A stretch of DNA of 52,012 nt. Origin: Rhizopus sp. PT2906 (Eukaryota; Mucoromycota; Mucoromycetes; Mucorales; Rhizopodaceae). A program made the translations under genes and the position numbers. The stretch is from the NCBI GenBank assembly GCA_025529335.1, contig JAMYHX010000297.1:1-52012 (forward strand). Direction: 5' to 3'. Positions 32,946-45,261 of this stretch are shown in pieces. The notes below the pieces were generated by a model that saw nothing but the letters and a program-made list of their open reading frames with translations, was not told where the DNA came from and searched no databases. Position 1 is the first letter of the stretch. Each line of letters opens with the position of its first letter.

Positions 32946-35321
32946 TTAAGGTTTGCTAATGAATTGTCTCATGCGGTCTAACTCTTTATGAACATCTTTT
33001 CTACTCACTGTGGGCCGTCTTCCCGTTCCTGACGGTGCTGTGTTATTTGCTAACTGATCACCATCACGCGCGCCTAATAGCGAAGTAGGTGATGAACCAC
33101 CTGTAGAGGCCTTTTTAGATAACAGCGATTGGAAAAAGTTAGCCAATACTTCATGAGAGGGACCACCGGGTGCCCCTGGTTGTCCGGCTCCGTTTGCTGC
33201 ATCAACAGGTGATAAAGATGATGTGGTGGTAGTGGCAGCTGCAGAAGGTGAAACAGACGATCCACTCGTTCCTGATATTAAATTGACAGTCCCATTTGAG
33301 CTACCTGAAGCTGCTGTTGATAGGATAGGACTTGTTGATAGCTAATCAAGAAGTTAATCACCTTGCCTTATCATACACCTGTTTCTTTTCTTTTTTTACC
33401 TTGGCTGGCTTATCCATACTAACATCCTAAATTAAAAATTCCATTTAGCCAGAGTACACATGCATCATATCGTCAATTCATATACTTACCCTAAGTTTAT
33501 TGCCATCACCAGGACGTATGAGATCAATCTCCGAGACGCCAATAGGCCCTACAACGCCTGGTCGAGTAGTTGTTGCACCTGTTCCTTTTCGACTTGGCAA
33601 CTCTGAGACATGCTTCAATGTCTCATAATGTCTATCCAAAAATGCTTGTTCATCCTCACAAGTGACAGGCGGAGGCATTGTGTGTAATGGCTGTTGTTTT
33701 TTTTTTTTTTTTTTAGAAAATGTGAGGCTTTTTTCTTTTTCTTATTCCGTACCTGATCTTTAGCTAATGGATCTGATATGACCTCTTCATAGATTCCTCT
33801 AGCACCATGAGCTCCTGGCTGCTGTCTATCTATCACTGCATCCATATCTGTATCCCATCCTTGATTGACTGCCTCACAGTCAAATCCTTCTCGTAACACT
33901 CGCAGCTTTCCCCATGAGTCCCAACCAGATGGTACAAGGACGACATCTCTTTCGATCACCTGTGCTTTCATGTTGAATGGATATGGTTTTGTTGGTGTGG
34001 ATAATAACCTGTGAAGAATATATTGGCGTAAATTATGAAAGGTATAAGGCTGAAGAGTTGACGTGTAGAATAAAGCAGCACCATCTATAGAAAGACACGT
34101 GTCAATTTGCCCCCGAGCAAAATTTCTTTGTCTTTAAGAAAACTTACATTTCATACATATACAACGAAGCATTTGTTGAATAAAATCAAAGTGCTCATCT
34201 TTATAATCCATTGTTTGATCAAGCATGTTGGTTGCATCACTCTACGAAGATATAGTCAGAAAACGCCTTTTTGATCCATTGTTTGATCGAACCTTGGTGC
34301 AGACGACAATGATGGGTATACCTAAATTATTGGTCAGGGTACCTTGACTTAAGGGCAAAGTGACTTGATCTGCAGAGGTTGTGGTGGTAACTAGAGGTGC
34401 GGTAGCAGATGCAGTTGCGGTTGGAAAATTGGTGCTTGTAGTCGTATTTGGTGTAGATGGTACTGATCCCGTTGATGTAGACGTAGTGACATTTAGTGGG
34501 TTTGTAGTAACTGGTTCTGTATATGTCTGAAGATAATGCTCCACTAATGCGTATAGAATTAGCATTGAATCTTTTTACATACACTTGTATAATGACTATA
34601 CCTTTTTCTCTAAGTTCATCCACAATAGCCTTTCCTCTACTCCAGGTTTCACCTGCTGAACCATCCTTACATATCTCATTGATTCTGTGTTCTACTACAT
34701 GTATCCATCTTTGAAGTGATTCCAGAAATGACCAAGGACGCGTCCAGTCCAATAGTATAATAACGCATGAATCAGCTAATGTGTCTGTACTGAGGGCAAA
34801 TTTAAGTAAAGGCAAATATTCGGAGGCTGATAGACCTAATTGATATATGCCTAAGCGAGCAATAGCTTTTTTTGGTGTTGATTAATCTTTCTCTTGTTAT
34901 TCTTTAAAGCACATTATACCTTCATTCTCTTCATCCTGCACATCAATCATATTATACCCTAGTGCTAATGTACTTCTTGTGTCATCATCGAGATTCTCTA
35001 CTGGAAGTGGAACATAGTTATTGTTGGCTCCAAATGATGTTGGCACATCGTCATTATCTGCTTGCACTACTTGTGGTCCAGGATCATTTTTTAGGAAATG
35101 TATTAATGTTGACTTGCCAGTCGCAGGATCACCTTTTGTGATGTGTGAATGTTAATATCTTATAGAACGAAAATGCTATGTTATATAATACCTAATACAA
35201 GCACTCTTTTGGTAGGCACCATTCTAGAAGACGCTACATTAGATAATATTGTAGACCAAATCTCTTCTTTTTCTGTTTGATGCTGTTGCTGTTGTTGCTG
35301 TTGTTGTATACTGATTGTCAT
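32946..35321 (-). CDS. Cytoplasmic dynein light intermediate chain (635 aa)
   Basis: Nine exons, complement of 32946..33341, 33400..33426, 33490..33690, 33753..34084, 34148..34241, 34293..34543, 34602..34865, 34920..35132, 35192..35321. The N-terminal Ras-like domain has a P-loop 'GDPATGKST' (44-52) and the DLIC signature 'LDWTRPWSFLESLQRWI'. A Thr/Ser-rich insert (about residues 215-265) interrupts the domain and is probably disordered. The unstructured C-terminal tail keeps the adaptor-binding helix 'NFFQSLLSKK' (572-581), close to helix 1 of human LIC1. DLIC tethers the dynein heavy chain to cargo adaptors such as Hook and BICD. The start was chosen at the ATG giving MTISIQQQ; a longer in-frame upstream ORF is less likely. 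Confidence 0.93.
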
Positions 35322-35689
35322 TATCAAAATGAGGGAAAGGAGGGAGAAGCGTAATTTATGAACCTTAGATTTTAAATTACAGCCTCTCCTTATGATTGGA
35401 CATGATGCTGGATTATTATTATTTGCACTCAGCTCAGCCAGGCAAGTATTTTGGTACAAATGCCTCAGTAATCCAGCATGAAATAAGTTCAGTTATTCTT
35501 CCTACAATCTATAATATTATTTATCCCTTTGTACAAGAAATAAACATTCCTAAGCAGTAGAAAATCATAAATCACCTATTGCAAAGAAAAGAGTATCGTA
35601 TTGATGATACGATTACTGCATAAATATAATAGAAGGAACTATAAAGAATAAATAAAAATGAATCTGGTTGGTTTTGATTTCCATGACAT

Positions 35690-36363
35690 GGATGCTTGCA
35701 GTTGGCAAGTGTTGACAACTTCCAATAAATGGTTACAGTAGACTCTCGATTACTGAATACCCATCGGGAACACGAATGACATTCCATAATCAAGGATATT
35801 CTGTAATAAAGCTTATACAGGTGAATATCGCAGGAAATTTAAAGCGGTGTCTGTGAAATCCTTTGAAAACGACATTCCAATGTCGCGAATATTCCGTATT
35901 GCTGTATTCCGTAATCGAGAGTTTATTGTATTTCAAGTACAGCTGCTACTCTTTTCTTATCATTCAATTCCTTTTTCGCTACTCCTTCAGACTAATAAGT
36001 TTATTTACGCATTTTAACATCAACTCATAGCTGCTTTAGTGCGAATCATGTCCAAATATATGTATTTGCGAGAGGGTTTACCTTGAAATGATCAGGCAAA
36101 TTGGTCAGTAAGCATGCTCTAATATATAAGTTAATCAATGTTGCCATTGAACAGTGAGGAACAGTCGGTGTAAATCCAATCAATGCCTTATTATTTTCGC
36201 TATCCATTTCAATATGTTCAAACTGAGTAACGCCCAATTGCTCTGGTGTTCAGGATTATTTAGGATCTTCGATACTGTCTTCGTGTTCTGCCTCTGTTTC
36301 ATCACGAACAATAGTCTTTGTATTACAAATAGTTGGATTAATGTTGATGAGACTCTGTCCCAT
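35690..36363 (-). pseudogene. cia2: Decayed Cia2/MIP18 (FAM96) gene copy
   Basis: The minus strand from ATG 36361-36363 reads MGQSLI and 'CNTKTIVRDETEAE', then 'EDSIEDPK' and a stop. A deletion has removed the expected 'EIFDLIR'-type block. It then recovers 'PEQLGVTQFEHIEMDS', 'FTPTVPHCSMATLIN', 'LPDHFK', the hallmark of the MIP18 family (Cia2/FAM96B), which targets cytosolic Fe-S clusters to apoproteins. A normal splice donor follows HFK, and the last exon recurs after about 60 bases ('SEGVAKKELNDKKRVAAVLE'), cut by a MITE, with 'HLLEVVNTC' continuing beyond it. In-frame stops, the deletion and the insertion make it a pseudogene. A functional copy presumably exists elsewhere, since the family is usually essential. 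Confidence 0.8.
35736..35928. mobile_element. 193-bp MITE with pogo/Tc1-like terminal inverted repeats
   Basis: The left end CAGTAGACTCTCGATTACTG begins at 35736. The right end, read on the minus strand from 35928, is CAATAAACTCTCGATTACGG, matching with three differences in 20; the match continues a further five bases. The element is flanked by TA at 35734-35735 and TA at 35929-35930, the target duplication of the Tc1/mariner/pogo superfamily. The CAGT(A/G)...CTC-CGATTA start resembles pogo-type ends. There is no coding capacity. It interrupts the last exon of the Cia2 relic. Confidence 0.85.
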
Positions 36364-37532
36364 GTTTAAAATAAAATTGCTTGTGGTTTGTAAATCACTT
36401 GTTGCTTTCCGTGAAGATGGTCAAACAACCACCGCAAAATGAACTATGGAGAATATATCACTACCACTTTAAGCGCACAATCATGGATAAACATAAACCG
36501 AAGCTAAATCTGAGCAAATTTTCAACAAAGTCAACAGCAATCACCTCTCAAGGCTTACAACAAGTGTATAAGGATTCATGGCCAAGAATTTCTCAGGAAC
36601 ATAGAATAGCTCCACCGATTTGCGATCTATAAATTTTACATTAGCAAGGAGATGAACAGAGAAACAGTTGAAAAAAATCCACAAAGCAAGACACGGCCAT
36701 GGCATCTGGCAAAGCGCTACCTCCACCAAACGGGATGTTTTTGTAGGGGCTTAAAAATAAAAACATGTAGCCCTCAGAGGTTTTTTTTTCTTTTTCTCTC
36801 TACCTCTCCCATTTTGAATAGCTGGTGCTCTATTCACACATAACATTTAATGATCGTCGTTTCTCTCACACGGATATCTAACACTCTCTCAGCGAGTTTT
36901 TCATTAACGTGTGAGATACTTTTCAGTACTGTCGCACGGACAAACAAGTAGGGTTTTTATGGGGTGTTTTCAGCGAGCTTGTCGCGAAAAATACTCCTAG
37001 CGTCGAATAGAGTACCTCCAAGAGACTTGGTTGCACCTCCGCTATTCATTGTGTGGTAGACTTTTCATATAAGACTGGTAAGCCGGCCTCAACGACTGTT
37101 ATAGGCATAGAGTACGGCCTCACCATAGGTAGTATAGCAATCGCGCTCTATGCTTGGCGAGACTTCGTTGGTCTAGGGTTATTGACTCTATTGGGCTCAA
37201 GGGTCTATTGGTCTTTTTTTTCCTCCGCGATGCTAGAACAGGCTTTCGTCTTGTGAGGGACGGGTCCGAGCTATGTTGAATAGTTTTAGTGAACGAAGAC
37301 TCTAGCTTTTTTTTTATGATTACTCTATTATTTATAAAGCTAATCTAATTTTGTTTTCTCATTAATAAAGAACGTTCAAGAGTCTTATCGGTGTATAGTC
37401 TTTTTCGTTCAGATATAAAATAAGTAGTTTATAACCACTAAATATCATAACTTGGCTTCTCAAAACTTCTGAACTTGCCAAGTGCCCTATATATTCCCCA
37501 GCTTGCCATAAGGCATACTATAGTATGAACAA

Positions 37533-37835
37533 CTCTTGTAAGAAACTGACGTGTAGCATTATAGATCATAAGTTGGATCTAACCCCGTCTCCTCCTCTTC
37601 CTCCAAACAAGTTATCGCTGGTCCCACCCATGATACACTTTGGGTAAGACATTAATAATCTCTTTTATAACTTTACTCGCCTTTCTTGCCTCTCTTCTTC
37701 TCTTATAAACTTTCTTTTAATGCAAGTATTTAATATCAATGTAATAACTGAAATACTAAACAGCTCTTTTACTTCTGATGGGCTCTTATTTACATCATTT
37801 GTTGTCTGAAATTATCATTTTTCTATTTAGTGTGC
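37533..37835 (+). repeat. Dispersed repeat, copy B
   Basis: Second copy of the repeat at 27941-28363, in the same orientation and somewhat shorter. It ends about 20 bases from the 3' end of the Nup159 coding region on the opposite strand, so it may overlap that gene's 3' UTR. Confidence 0.65.
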
Positions 37836-37856
37836 AAAGGGGTTGATTATATATCT

Positions 37857-40800
37857 TTATTCAATTGTCCTTGATGGAATTCTTTCCACAGTCTTTTCAA
37901 GAGTGCTCAATTGATTCTCTGCGTTTCTTATAGAGTTTTCAAAGTCACGGATAATACGTCGTAGAGTATATGTTGTCAGTTTTCTGTAAATATAAGAATG
38001 AGTATACATTTAAATACCACATATTAGACTTACTGCTGAGGCTTATTTGGAACAGAGGCAAGAGACAACTCCTTTTTGAGTTCTTCCATACGTTGCTCAT
38101 ACTTGTTCATATTATCTTCAAAGACATTCTCTTTGTCTTCGAGTATATTCAGCAGCTCCTTTTGTTGTACATCCACGCTAGTCTCTTTGATCTTTTCTAT
38201 CATTGTAGAATCAAGGTCAAGTTTGCCTTCTTTTGTTGTCTTTAGTTCCATTCCAACTAAATCTTCAGCGTGATCAACAACTATAGACAAGTTAGGAAAG
38301 TATTCAAAGAATATAGAATCACATACGTCTATTGATTGAGGTCTCAAGTGATTTGAGACTTTTGCTTACTGATTCGGCTTCGGATTTGGCAATAGGAACA
38401 CGCTCATTAAGCTCATCTAGAATATGATCAATCACTTTCATATCGCCTCGTTTCCATTCATGATTTTCATTGTCAAAGTATGCGATACATTCATCCGCCT
38501 TCTTTGGCACATCTTCAACTTTATGGAAATTGATTTCTTCATCAATATCAGAAATGATTCTGGAAGACTATTTGTTCATATTAGAAAACAATGAAAGTGT
38601 ACACAAAATCAAACTTACAATCTGAACTGCACTATTTGTTTCCAAATAAATGCTTTCAAATTCCCTTGCCATAGGCTATATAAAGAAACGTTAGCCTTGC
38701 TTCACAAATAGAAAGAATGACTTACATGAGTAGCAGTCGTCTTGTGAGGCTCATCCAGTCCTTGTTGCATCTCCTTTGGACGAGCTGCAAAGCGTACTTT
38801 GGATTTAGGTGCAGATATAGGACGTTTAATAATTACGGGCTTATATTCCACTGGTTTGTCGTTTTCATTCACTTCAGCTTCAATAGATTCTTCTCTTTGT
38901 TTTGGCAACTCGGGTTCTCTTCTTGTTTTTTCCGTCACGGGTTCAGGCTTCTTTTCTGTTTCAGTCTTTTCTTTCTGCACAGGCTGAGGAGCTGGTAGCT
39001 TGGTTTCTAAAGCGACAGACAAATCCTCTTTTTTCTCTTTGACTGGAGGCTCTACCGTCTTGTGTTCAGGCTCTGTAGGCTTTGTGTCAAGAGTAGTGCC
39101 TTTGAATCCTTGGGCAAGGTCTTCTTCATATGACTTTGGTTTTTCTTCTTCTTTAGGCACCTGTGGCTTTTCTTCTCTAAAAACTTCTGGAACCTTTTGC
39201 ATAGGTACTTCTGGTACCCTTTGTTTATACATTTCTGGAGCCTTCTGTTTAGGTGCTGCTGGAATATCTTGTTTAGGTACTTCTGGAGCCTTTTGCTTAG
39301 GTGCTGCGGATGTTTCTTCTTTCTTTACTTCAGAGGTTGCATACTTGCTTCCTATTGTACTTGTGAACGCAGATGGCACTTGCTGAGCAGACACTTTGGG
39401 TGCAGTGAAAGCTGAAGGAAAGGCTGGTGCAGGCGTCTGTTGATTTGTAGCTGTTGAAGGACTAGCAAATGCAGACTTTGGAGTGGTGCCATACGATGTG
39501 GTTGTAGTAAAGGCAGGTGTAGGTGCGATGGCTTTATTGCCTAAAGTTGACACATTTCCAAAAACAGGAGCGCTTTCTGTGCCTGAGCTACTGCCAAATG
39601 TAGATGAGCTACTAATACCAGGCGAGGTAAACTTGGATTGTGTGGTAGATGTCTTTGCTAGAGCAGCAAACGAAAGCTTTTGTGCCATGCCACCTGTACC
39701 TCCACCAAATCCACTTGTTCCAAAGGCGGGAGCAGGAGAAGCAGCAGCACCAAAGGCGGATGGGTTTGGTTTGATGCTGGGAGCACTTGTCTTCATTGTG
39801 GTAAAGGAAGGAATCTTTGCATTGGATGGAGCGCCAAAGCTAAAACCAGATGTTGTAGCAGCTGGTGCACCGAAAGAAGTAGTTGATGCACCGAAAGGAG
39901 TAGCCGATGCACCAAAAGGAGCAGCTGCTGGCTCTTGTTGTTGTTGTTTTTGTTGTTGTTGTGGTTGCTGTTGTGTCTGCTGTTGTGGTTGTTGTTGTGT
40001 AGAAGCAGCAGGCTTATCAGAAGGCGGCTGAATAGAGAAAACGTCCTGAGCAGTGATCATGCCACTATATTTCTGACCAGATTTGGCAAGGTTGGTGTTG
40101 TAGATGTTGTAAGCACAAATACGACCTTCGTTTGTAAGGAACAAAAGAATAGGCAAAGGTTGTACAGGCGTATCGCTCTCAGATGCATCAAAGGGAGGTA
40201 ATTCTTTGGATGCAGAGAAATCTACAGTGAGGCCCACAGGAAGTGTATCGGCATAATCATCCTCTGACAGCGGTAACGAAGGAATGCAACTTTCTTCGAG
40301 GATCCATGTTTTCCATGTGCCGTCGTCATGCTGACCTACCACAGCCAAATCACTTGCTACTGCATTTGATACGATAATCATCGCCTTTGCCTCTGGTCCA
40401 AAATCACGAATGAGTGACAAGTAAAATTGGTTATCAGGGTTTTCAGAGTTGTAAATGGGCGTTACTTCGCCTAATGCCTGATATTTTTCATCCTCGCTCT
40501 CTGCCTTACGGTGAATCATGTATGGAAAGTGTTCTGCGTCTGGTGAATCAGTAGTTCCGTAAATTGCAAAAAAATCGTGATTTTCAACCCATAACAGAGC
40601 TCTCACTATAAACACAGTGTTTAGCAATAATAATAATAATAAATGACAATAAATCAAACCTTCTTTGCCTTGAGCACTTGTGGGCGGTGCGATTTCATCT
40701 TTGAGTGCACCTGAAATATCGAATGCACGAATAACGCCTTCCCTATCACCACAGGCAATTTGTTTGCCCTTTGGTGACCAAGAAGCTGTTACGGCATTTG

Positions 40801-41545
40801 GAATCGTTGCTACTATTTGACCATTGCTGATTTGAACCAGTTGACATCCCTTGTTCTCGACACATACACCCAATAGATCAGGATATACCTCAGGGTTAGG
40901 GTGAATACTGATGATATCACAGTTGAGTGGTATTGAACGAATAGGTGTCGCATCCTGGCGCTAAAGTAATCTATCAGTACATATGCAACACACAACTTTC
41001 ATAATTAATCCTTACACTCTTGATAATATCAGATACATGATAAATCAACAACAATCCACCGGTGAGGCCCACAATCAGTTGAAGGTCATCGTTTGTCAAA
41101 GCTAAAAATCTGACGCCTCCTTCTTTCACTGGAATCATAAAGTATTCTTCAAGTGGCACTGTTTCTCCTCTGTTTGCAGCATAAATGGTGTCATATAATT
41201 TTTGATTGAGACCACAAATGAATCCTGATTATGCAAACGTTTTCAACCTTGTGCTGTTCTGTAGAGTATATACACACATATATATATTATTATTACCTGA
41301 ATTACAAGCAGCAACAAAGTAACCATATTTACTAGAGCATGTCAACTGAGAAAAGAATGTCTTTTTGTCTTGACTTGGCTCATGGAAAGGTGGTTCTGGT
41401 AATTTCACTTTAACGTCATTAACTAAATTTTTAAAGCGAATAAACTATGCGATGTATTAGTTTAGAAGTATAAGACTATTCGTAGGCGTACTTCAACATA
41501 TTCGTCTGATTCTTCTTGATCAAGCACAGAATATGGGTTATCCAT
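37857..41545 (-). CDS. NUP159: Nup159/Nup214-type FG nucleoporin (1,087 aa)
   Basis: Nine exons, complement of 37857..37983, 38034..38280, 38327..38567, 38619..38675, 38726..40605, 40660..40960, 41016..41224, 41297..41444, 41492..41545; all phases close. The N-terminal ~430 residues form a seven-bladed propeller (pieces such as 'TASWSPKGKQIACGDREG', 'VRALLWVENHDFF') that in relatives docks the DEAD-box helicase Dbp5 on the cytoplasmic face. A central region has SFG/FGA/FGS repeats and a polyGln run, then seven tandem 8-residue units near 39131-39298, a charged Lys/Glu/Pro stretch, and a C-terminal coiled coil that would bind Nup82/Nsp1. The overall order matches Nup159. Confidence 0.93.
39131..39298 (-). 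repeat. Seven tandem 24-nt units in Nup159
   Basis: The translated units on the minus strand run KQKAPEVP, KQDIPAAP, KQKAPEMY, KQRVPEVP, MQKVPEVF, REEKPQVP and KEEEKPKS. The period is exactly eight residues, and the first five units are nearly identical. It lies between the FG region and the coiled coil. Confidence 0.85.
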
Positions 41546-42394
41546 TTTTATATTTAAAAAGGAAAAAAAGAAAAAAATGCGTATTTTTTACGCGTTGATA
41601 TTTTGACAGTCCATAGTTTTCATTTTAAAAAATGGCACTGGATATTAAGCATAGACTTTTTTTTTCCTTTAATTTACAACCTATTTCATGTATTTAGAAA
41701 AAAAAAGATATTCATTCAAGGACTCAGTTGGATAATACTTGGTTAAAGATGATGACATATATACTCTAGTTGTTCATTTAAGAACCTTATTACTGACAAT
41801 CATTTTTTTTGGGTTGTTCCCAGTTGTTATTAACACGCCTTCGCCTTGTTTCTATATTATTCATCACTTGATATTATCTGGGTAAAAGATATACAATGAG
41901 ATAGAGAAGCTTAATCGACGCTAAAAGCTAATAGGATCGAGTATTGACTTATGCTACAGTGTTTAGAAAGATGATAGATCGTTCTTTATCTAGTCAAAAT
42001 CATGCTAATAAATGCAGGCAAGATGGAAAGCGCAGCAACTAAGGGTATCGTCATCTCTGTTACTAATGAATTATTACCCAACTGGGTAAATTTAAAGAAA
42101 AAGAGATGACATCCCCCTTTTTACAATTATTATACAAGCGTTTAGGTAAATCAACCTATCAATATGATCATATATGGCTTGATTATACATGAAATTGTTC
42201 CCTGACTATATTTATGGCTTTGTTTTTATTCATAGGCGTGAAGAGGCTAGTAAACTATTATTACAAAAAATATCATGCAAAAAGTATACGTTTGTGTGTA
42301 TGTGTGAGTCACATCTCTCTATTAAAAAAAAAGGTAGATCCATATTTTATTTGCTTCTCTCTTTTTATGAGATAACCAAGGGCCTGTCTCTTCC

Positions 42395-42426
<32 letters not shown>

Positions 42427-42678
42427 TTCACTGCTGCTATGTCTCTTTATGATTTTCTATTTATAGAAGACTATTTTATTGCTGTTTTGCTTTAATATTT
42501 ACATACCTTCTTCTGCGTGTGACATTAAAAAGTACCAATCAGAGGGTCTTTCTATTCTTGTCTTATCTTTTATCGGAAAAAACGCAGTCATTTATCTCCA
42601 ATTTCTCCCTTCTCTTTGTCAATTCAGTTACTCGACCCTTTTTTTTTTCTTTTTCTTTTCCCAAAATATTAAAAAAGG
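41546..42678. promoter_or_regulatory. Divergent promoter region of Nup159 and glutamine synthetase
   Basis: About 1.1 kb with no gene. The proximal 5' region of glutamine synthetase has CT-rich tracts (for example 42380-42428 and 42636-42660) and GATA-type motifs: TTATC reading as GATAAG on the minus strand at 42562-42567, a nearby TTTATC at 42569, and GATAA at about 42371. GATA factors control nitrogen genes in fungi, so these could mediate nitrogen control; this is inference from motifs alone. Confidence 0.35.
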
Positions 42679-45101
42679 ATGGCTCATCAAGCACGTCTCA
42701 ACACTGTGGTTGAATCCCTCACAAAGTCCCCTCGCCATGTCGAATTCCCTTCCAAGAACGGCCAAGTTCAACCTCTTTCTTCAAACTTTGGAAAGAACGT
42801 GTTCACACGTACCGAGATGGCCAAGATGTTGCCCAAGCCTGTCTACAAGACCTTTGTAGAAATCTCCAAGGGTAAGAAGACTATGGACAAGGCTACGGCT
42901 GATGCTATTGCTCATGCTGTCAAGGTTTGGGCTATCGAACGCGGTGCTACTCACTTCACTCATTGGTTCCAACCTTTGAATGACGGTACTGCTGAAAAGC
43001 ACGATTCATTCTTATCTCTCAAATCAACCTTTGTTGACGGCTCTGAAGTGGTATGTTTTGTTTATAATGTCACTTATCGTATATTCATTTATTACTTTTA
43101 TAGGTTACTGCCATTGATACTTTCTCTGGCTCTCAATTACTTCAATCCGAACCCGATGCTTCTTCCTTCCCCTCTGGTGGTATGCGTACTACCTTTGAAG
43201 CTCGTGGTTACACTGTTTGGGATAGCAAGAGGTAATCATCATTAAAACTTTAACCTATCCATAGCACTAATAACTCGAGGTAGTCCTATGTTCATCTCTG
43301 AGGGTCCTCATGGTACCTCTATCCTTTACATTCCCTCCGTTTTCATTTCTTATAATGGTGAAGCTTTGGATGAAAAGTCTGTTCTTTTGAGATCATGTGA
43401 AGCTTTGGAAAAAGTTGCTTTGGACATCTTAAACGTTATTACTCCTGCTGAAGATGAAGGTAAGATAAAAGCAGTAACCATAGATTTATCTGACACACTT
43501 TGTCAATAGCTCGTTCTAAGCTTGTCTATGTCACCTTGGGTACTGAACAAGAATACTTCTTGATCGACCGTGCTTTATATACCCTTCGTCCTGATCTTAA
43601 GATCACTGGTCGTACCTTGATTGGTGGCCTTCCTCCTCGTCACCAACAACTCGAAGATCACTACTTTGGTAAGATCCCCACTCGTGTCTTATCTGCCATC
43701 AGTGAATGTGAACTTGAACTTGCCAAGTTGGGTGTTCCTATCAAGACCCGTCACAACGAAGTTGCACCTGCTCAATTCGAAGTCGCTCCTATCTTTGAAG
43801 ATGTTCTTTCTGCTGTTGATCACAACTTGCTCACTATGGATGTCTTCCATCGTGTTGCTCACCGTCACAAGTTGAAGGTTCTCTTCCACGAAAAGCCCTT
43901 CAAGGGTGTCAATGGTTCCGGTAAGCACTGTAACTGGAGTTTGTCCACCGATACCGGTGACAACCTCTTGGACCCTGGCAACAACCCTGAAAAGAACTTG
44001 CGCTTCCTCATCTTCTTGGTCGCTGTTCTCAAGGCTGTCTTGGATCACGGTGATCTCTTACGTGCTGGTGTTGCTTCTGCCTCCAATGACCATCGTCTTG
44101 GCGCTCAAGAAGCTCCTCCTGGTATCATCTCCGTCTTCTTGGGTTCTCAATTGACCGAAGTCTTAAATGCCATTGAAGAAAACCGTCCTATCAACTACGA
44201 ACTTGCTGGTAATGACCTCAAGAACGTCCGTGTCAAGGGTACCGTCTTGGATCTCAAGGTGACCAGCTTGCCTCCTATTGCTCGTGACTTGACCGATCGT
44301 AACCGTACTTCTCCTTTTGCCTTCACTGGTAACAAGTTTGAATTCCGTGCTGTCGGTTCCAAGCAATCTCCTTCTTTCCCCGTTACCTTGTTGAACTCTG
44401 CTGTCGCCAAGGCCTTGAACGATATCTTGAATGATTTGAAGCAGCAAAAGGGCGATAAGCCTGTCGCTTCTGAAGAAGACCAAATGGCTGTCATCCGTAA
44501 ATACATCAAGATCACCAAGAACATCCGCTTCGAAGGTGACAACTACTCTCAAGAATGGATTGAAGAAGCCGCCAGACGTGGATTGCCCAACATTGTAAAG
44601 AGTCCCGAAGCCTTTGCTCGTTTGTTGAGAAAGGAAAACGCAGATATGCTCAAGGATATGGGTGTCTTTTCTGATGCTGAATTGCACTCTCGTTACCACA
44701 TCTTGACTGAGAAATACGCCAAGGAAGTCACAATTGAAGCTCAAACAATCATCACGATGGTCATTCAACAAGTCTTGCCTGCTGCTTACCAATACAGACA
44801 TGATTTGGCTGAAGCCGCTTCATTCATGAAGAACATTGGTGTTGAGGCCTCACCTGAAATTGACTTGCTCAATGAATTGACACCTATCGTCGCTACCCTT
44901 CAAAAGGATATTACTGCTCTCAAATATCTCTTGGTCGAACTTAATGAAGTTGAAGATGTTGTCAAGTTGGCTGATGCCTGCTGTCACCAAGTCTTGGCCA
45001 AGATGGATGCTATTCGTGAATTGACTGACAAGTTGGAACGTAACGTTGCCGACAAGTTGTGGCCATTCCCCAAGTACACTGAGTTATTCTTGAACATTTA
45101 A
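42679..45101 (+). CDS. Type III glutamine synthetase (755 aa)
   Basis: Exons 42679..43050, 43104..43231, 43284..43459, 43510..45101. It makes glutamine from glutamate, ammonia and ATP. The length and the order of motifs are those of GSIII, the large (~75-kDa) form known from bacteria and some eukaryotes: 'FISEGPHGTS', 'LGTEQEYFLI' (metal-binding Glu), 'NGSGKHCNWSLST', 'NRTSPFAFTGNKFEFRAVGS' and the C-terminal helical block. No GSII is visible in the window. The codon choice is strongly biased (for example mostly GGT, CTC/TTG, AAG, AAC), more than neighbouring genes, suggesting high expression. The start has an A-rich context (aaaaaggATGGCTC). Confidence 0.96.
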
Positions 45102-45261
45102 GAAATTACATACAAATAACCCTTTATTACCCCCTCTTTCCCCCCTTCTTTTTTAAATTTTTTAAAAAAAAAGTAAAGCCTTTTTTGTGTAAAGAAAATG
45201 AATAATTGAATAAATCATAAAAACAATGACAATAAGTTCTTTATTTTTATATGTAAATGAT

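Larger units (their letters stand above)
35322..37856. other. Repeat- and pseudogene-bearing intergenic region
   Basis: This 2.5-kb block separates DLIC from Nup159. It contains the decayed Cia2 copy with its MITE (about 35690-36363) and the dispersed repeat copy B (37533-37835). From 36380 to 37500 there are only short frames with no motif, including a small two-segment hydrophobic frame at 37053-37256 that I do not call as a gene. Confidence 0.5.

Noticed and set aside
37053..37256. Hydrophobic 67-codon ORF as a small membrane protein
   Set aside because: It sits in repeat-rich sequence with no promoter, conserved start context or recognisable family; the hydrophobicity can arise by chance in AT-rich DNA.
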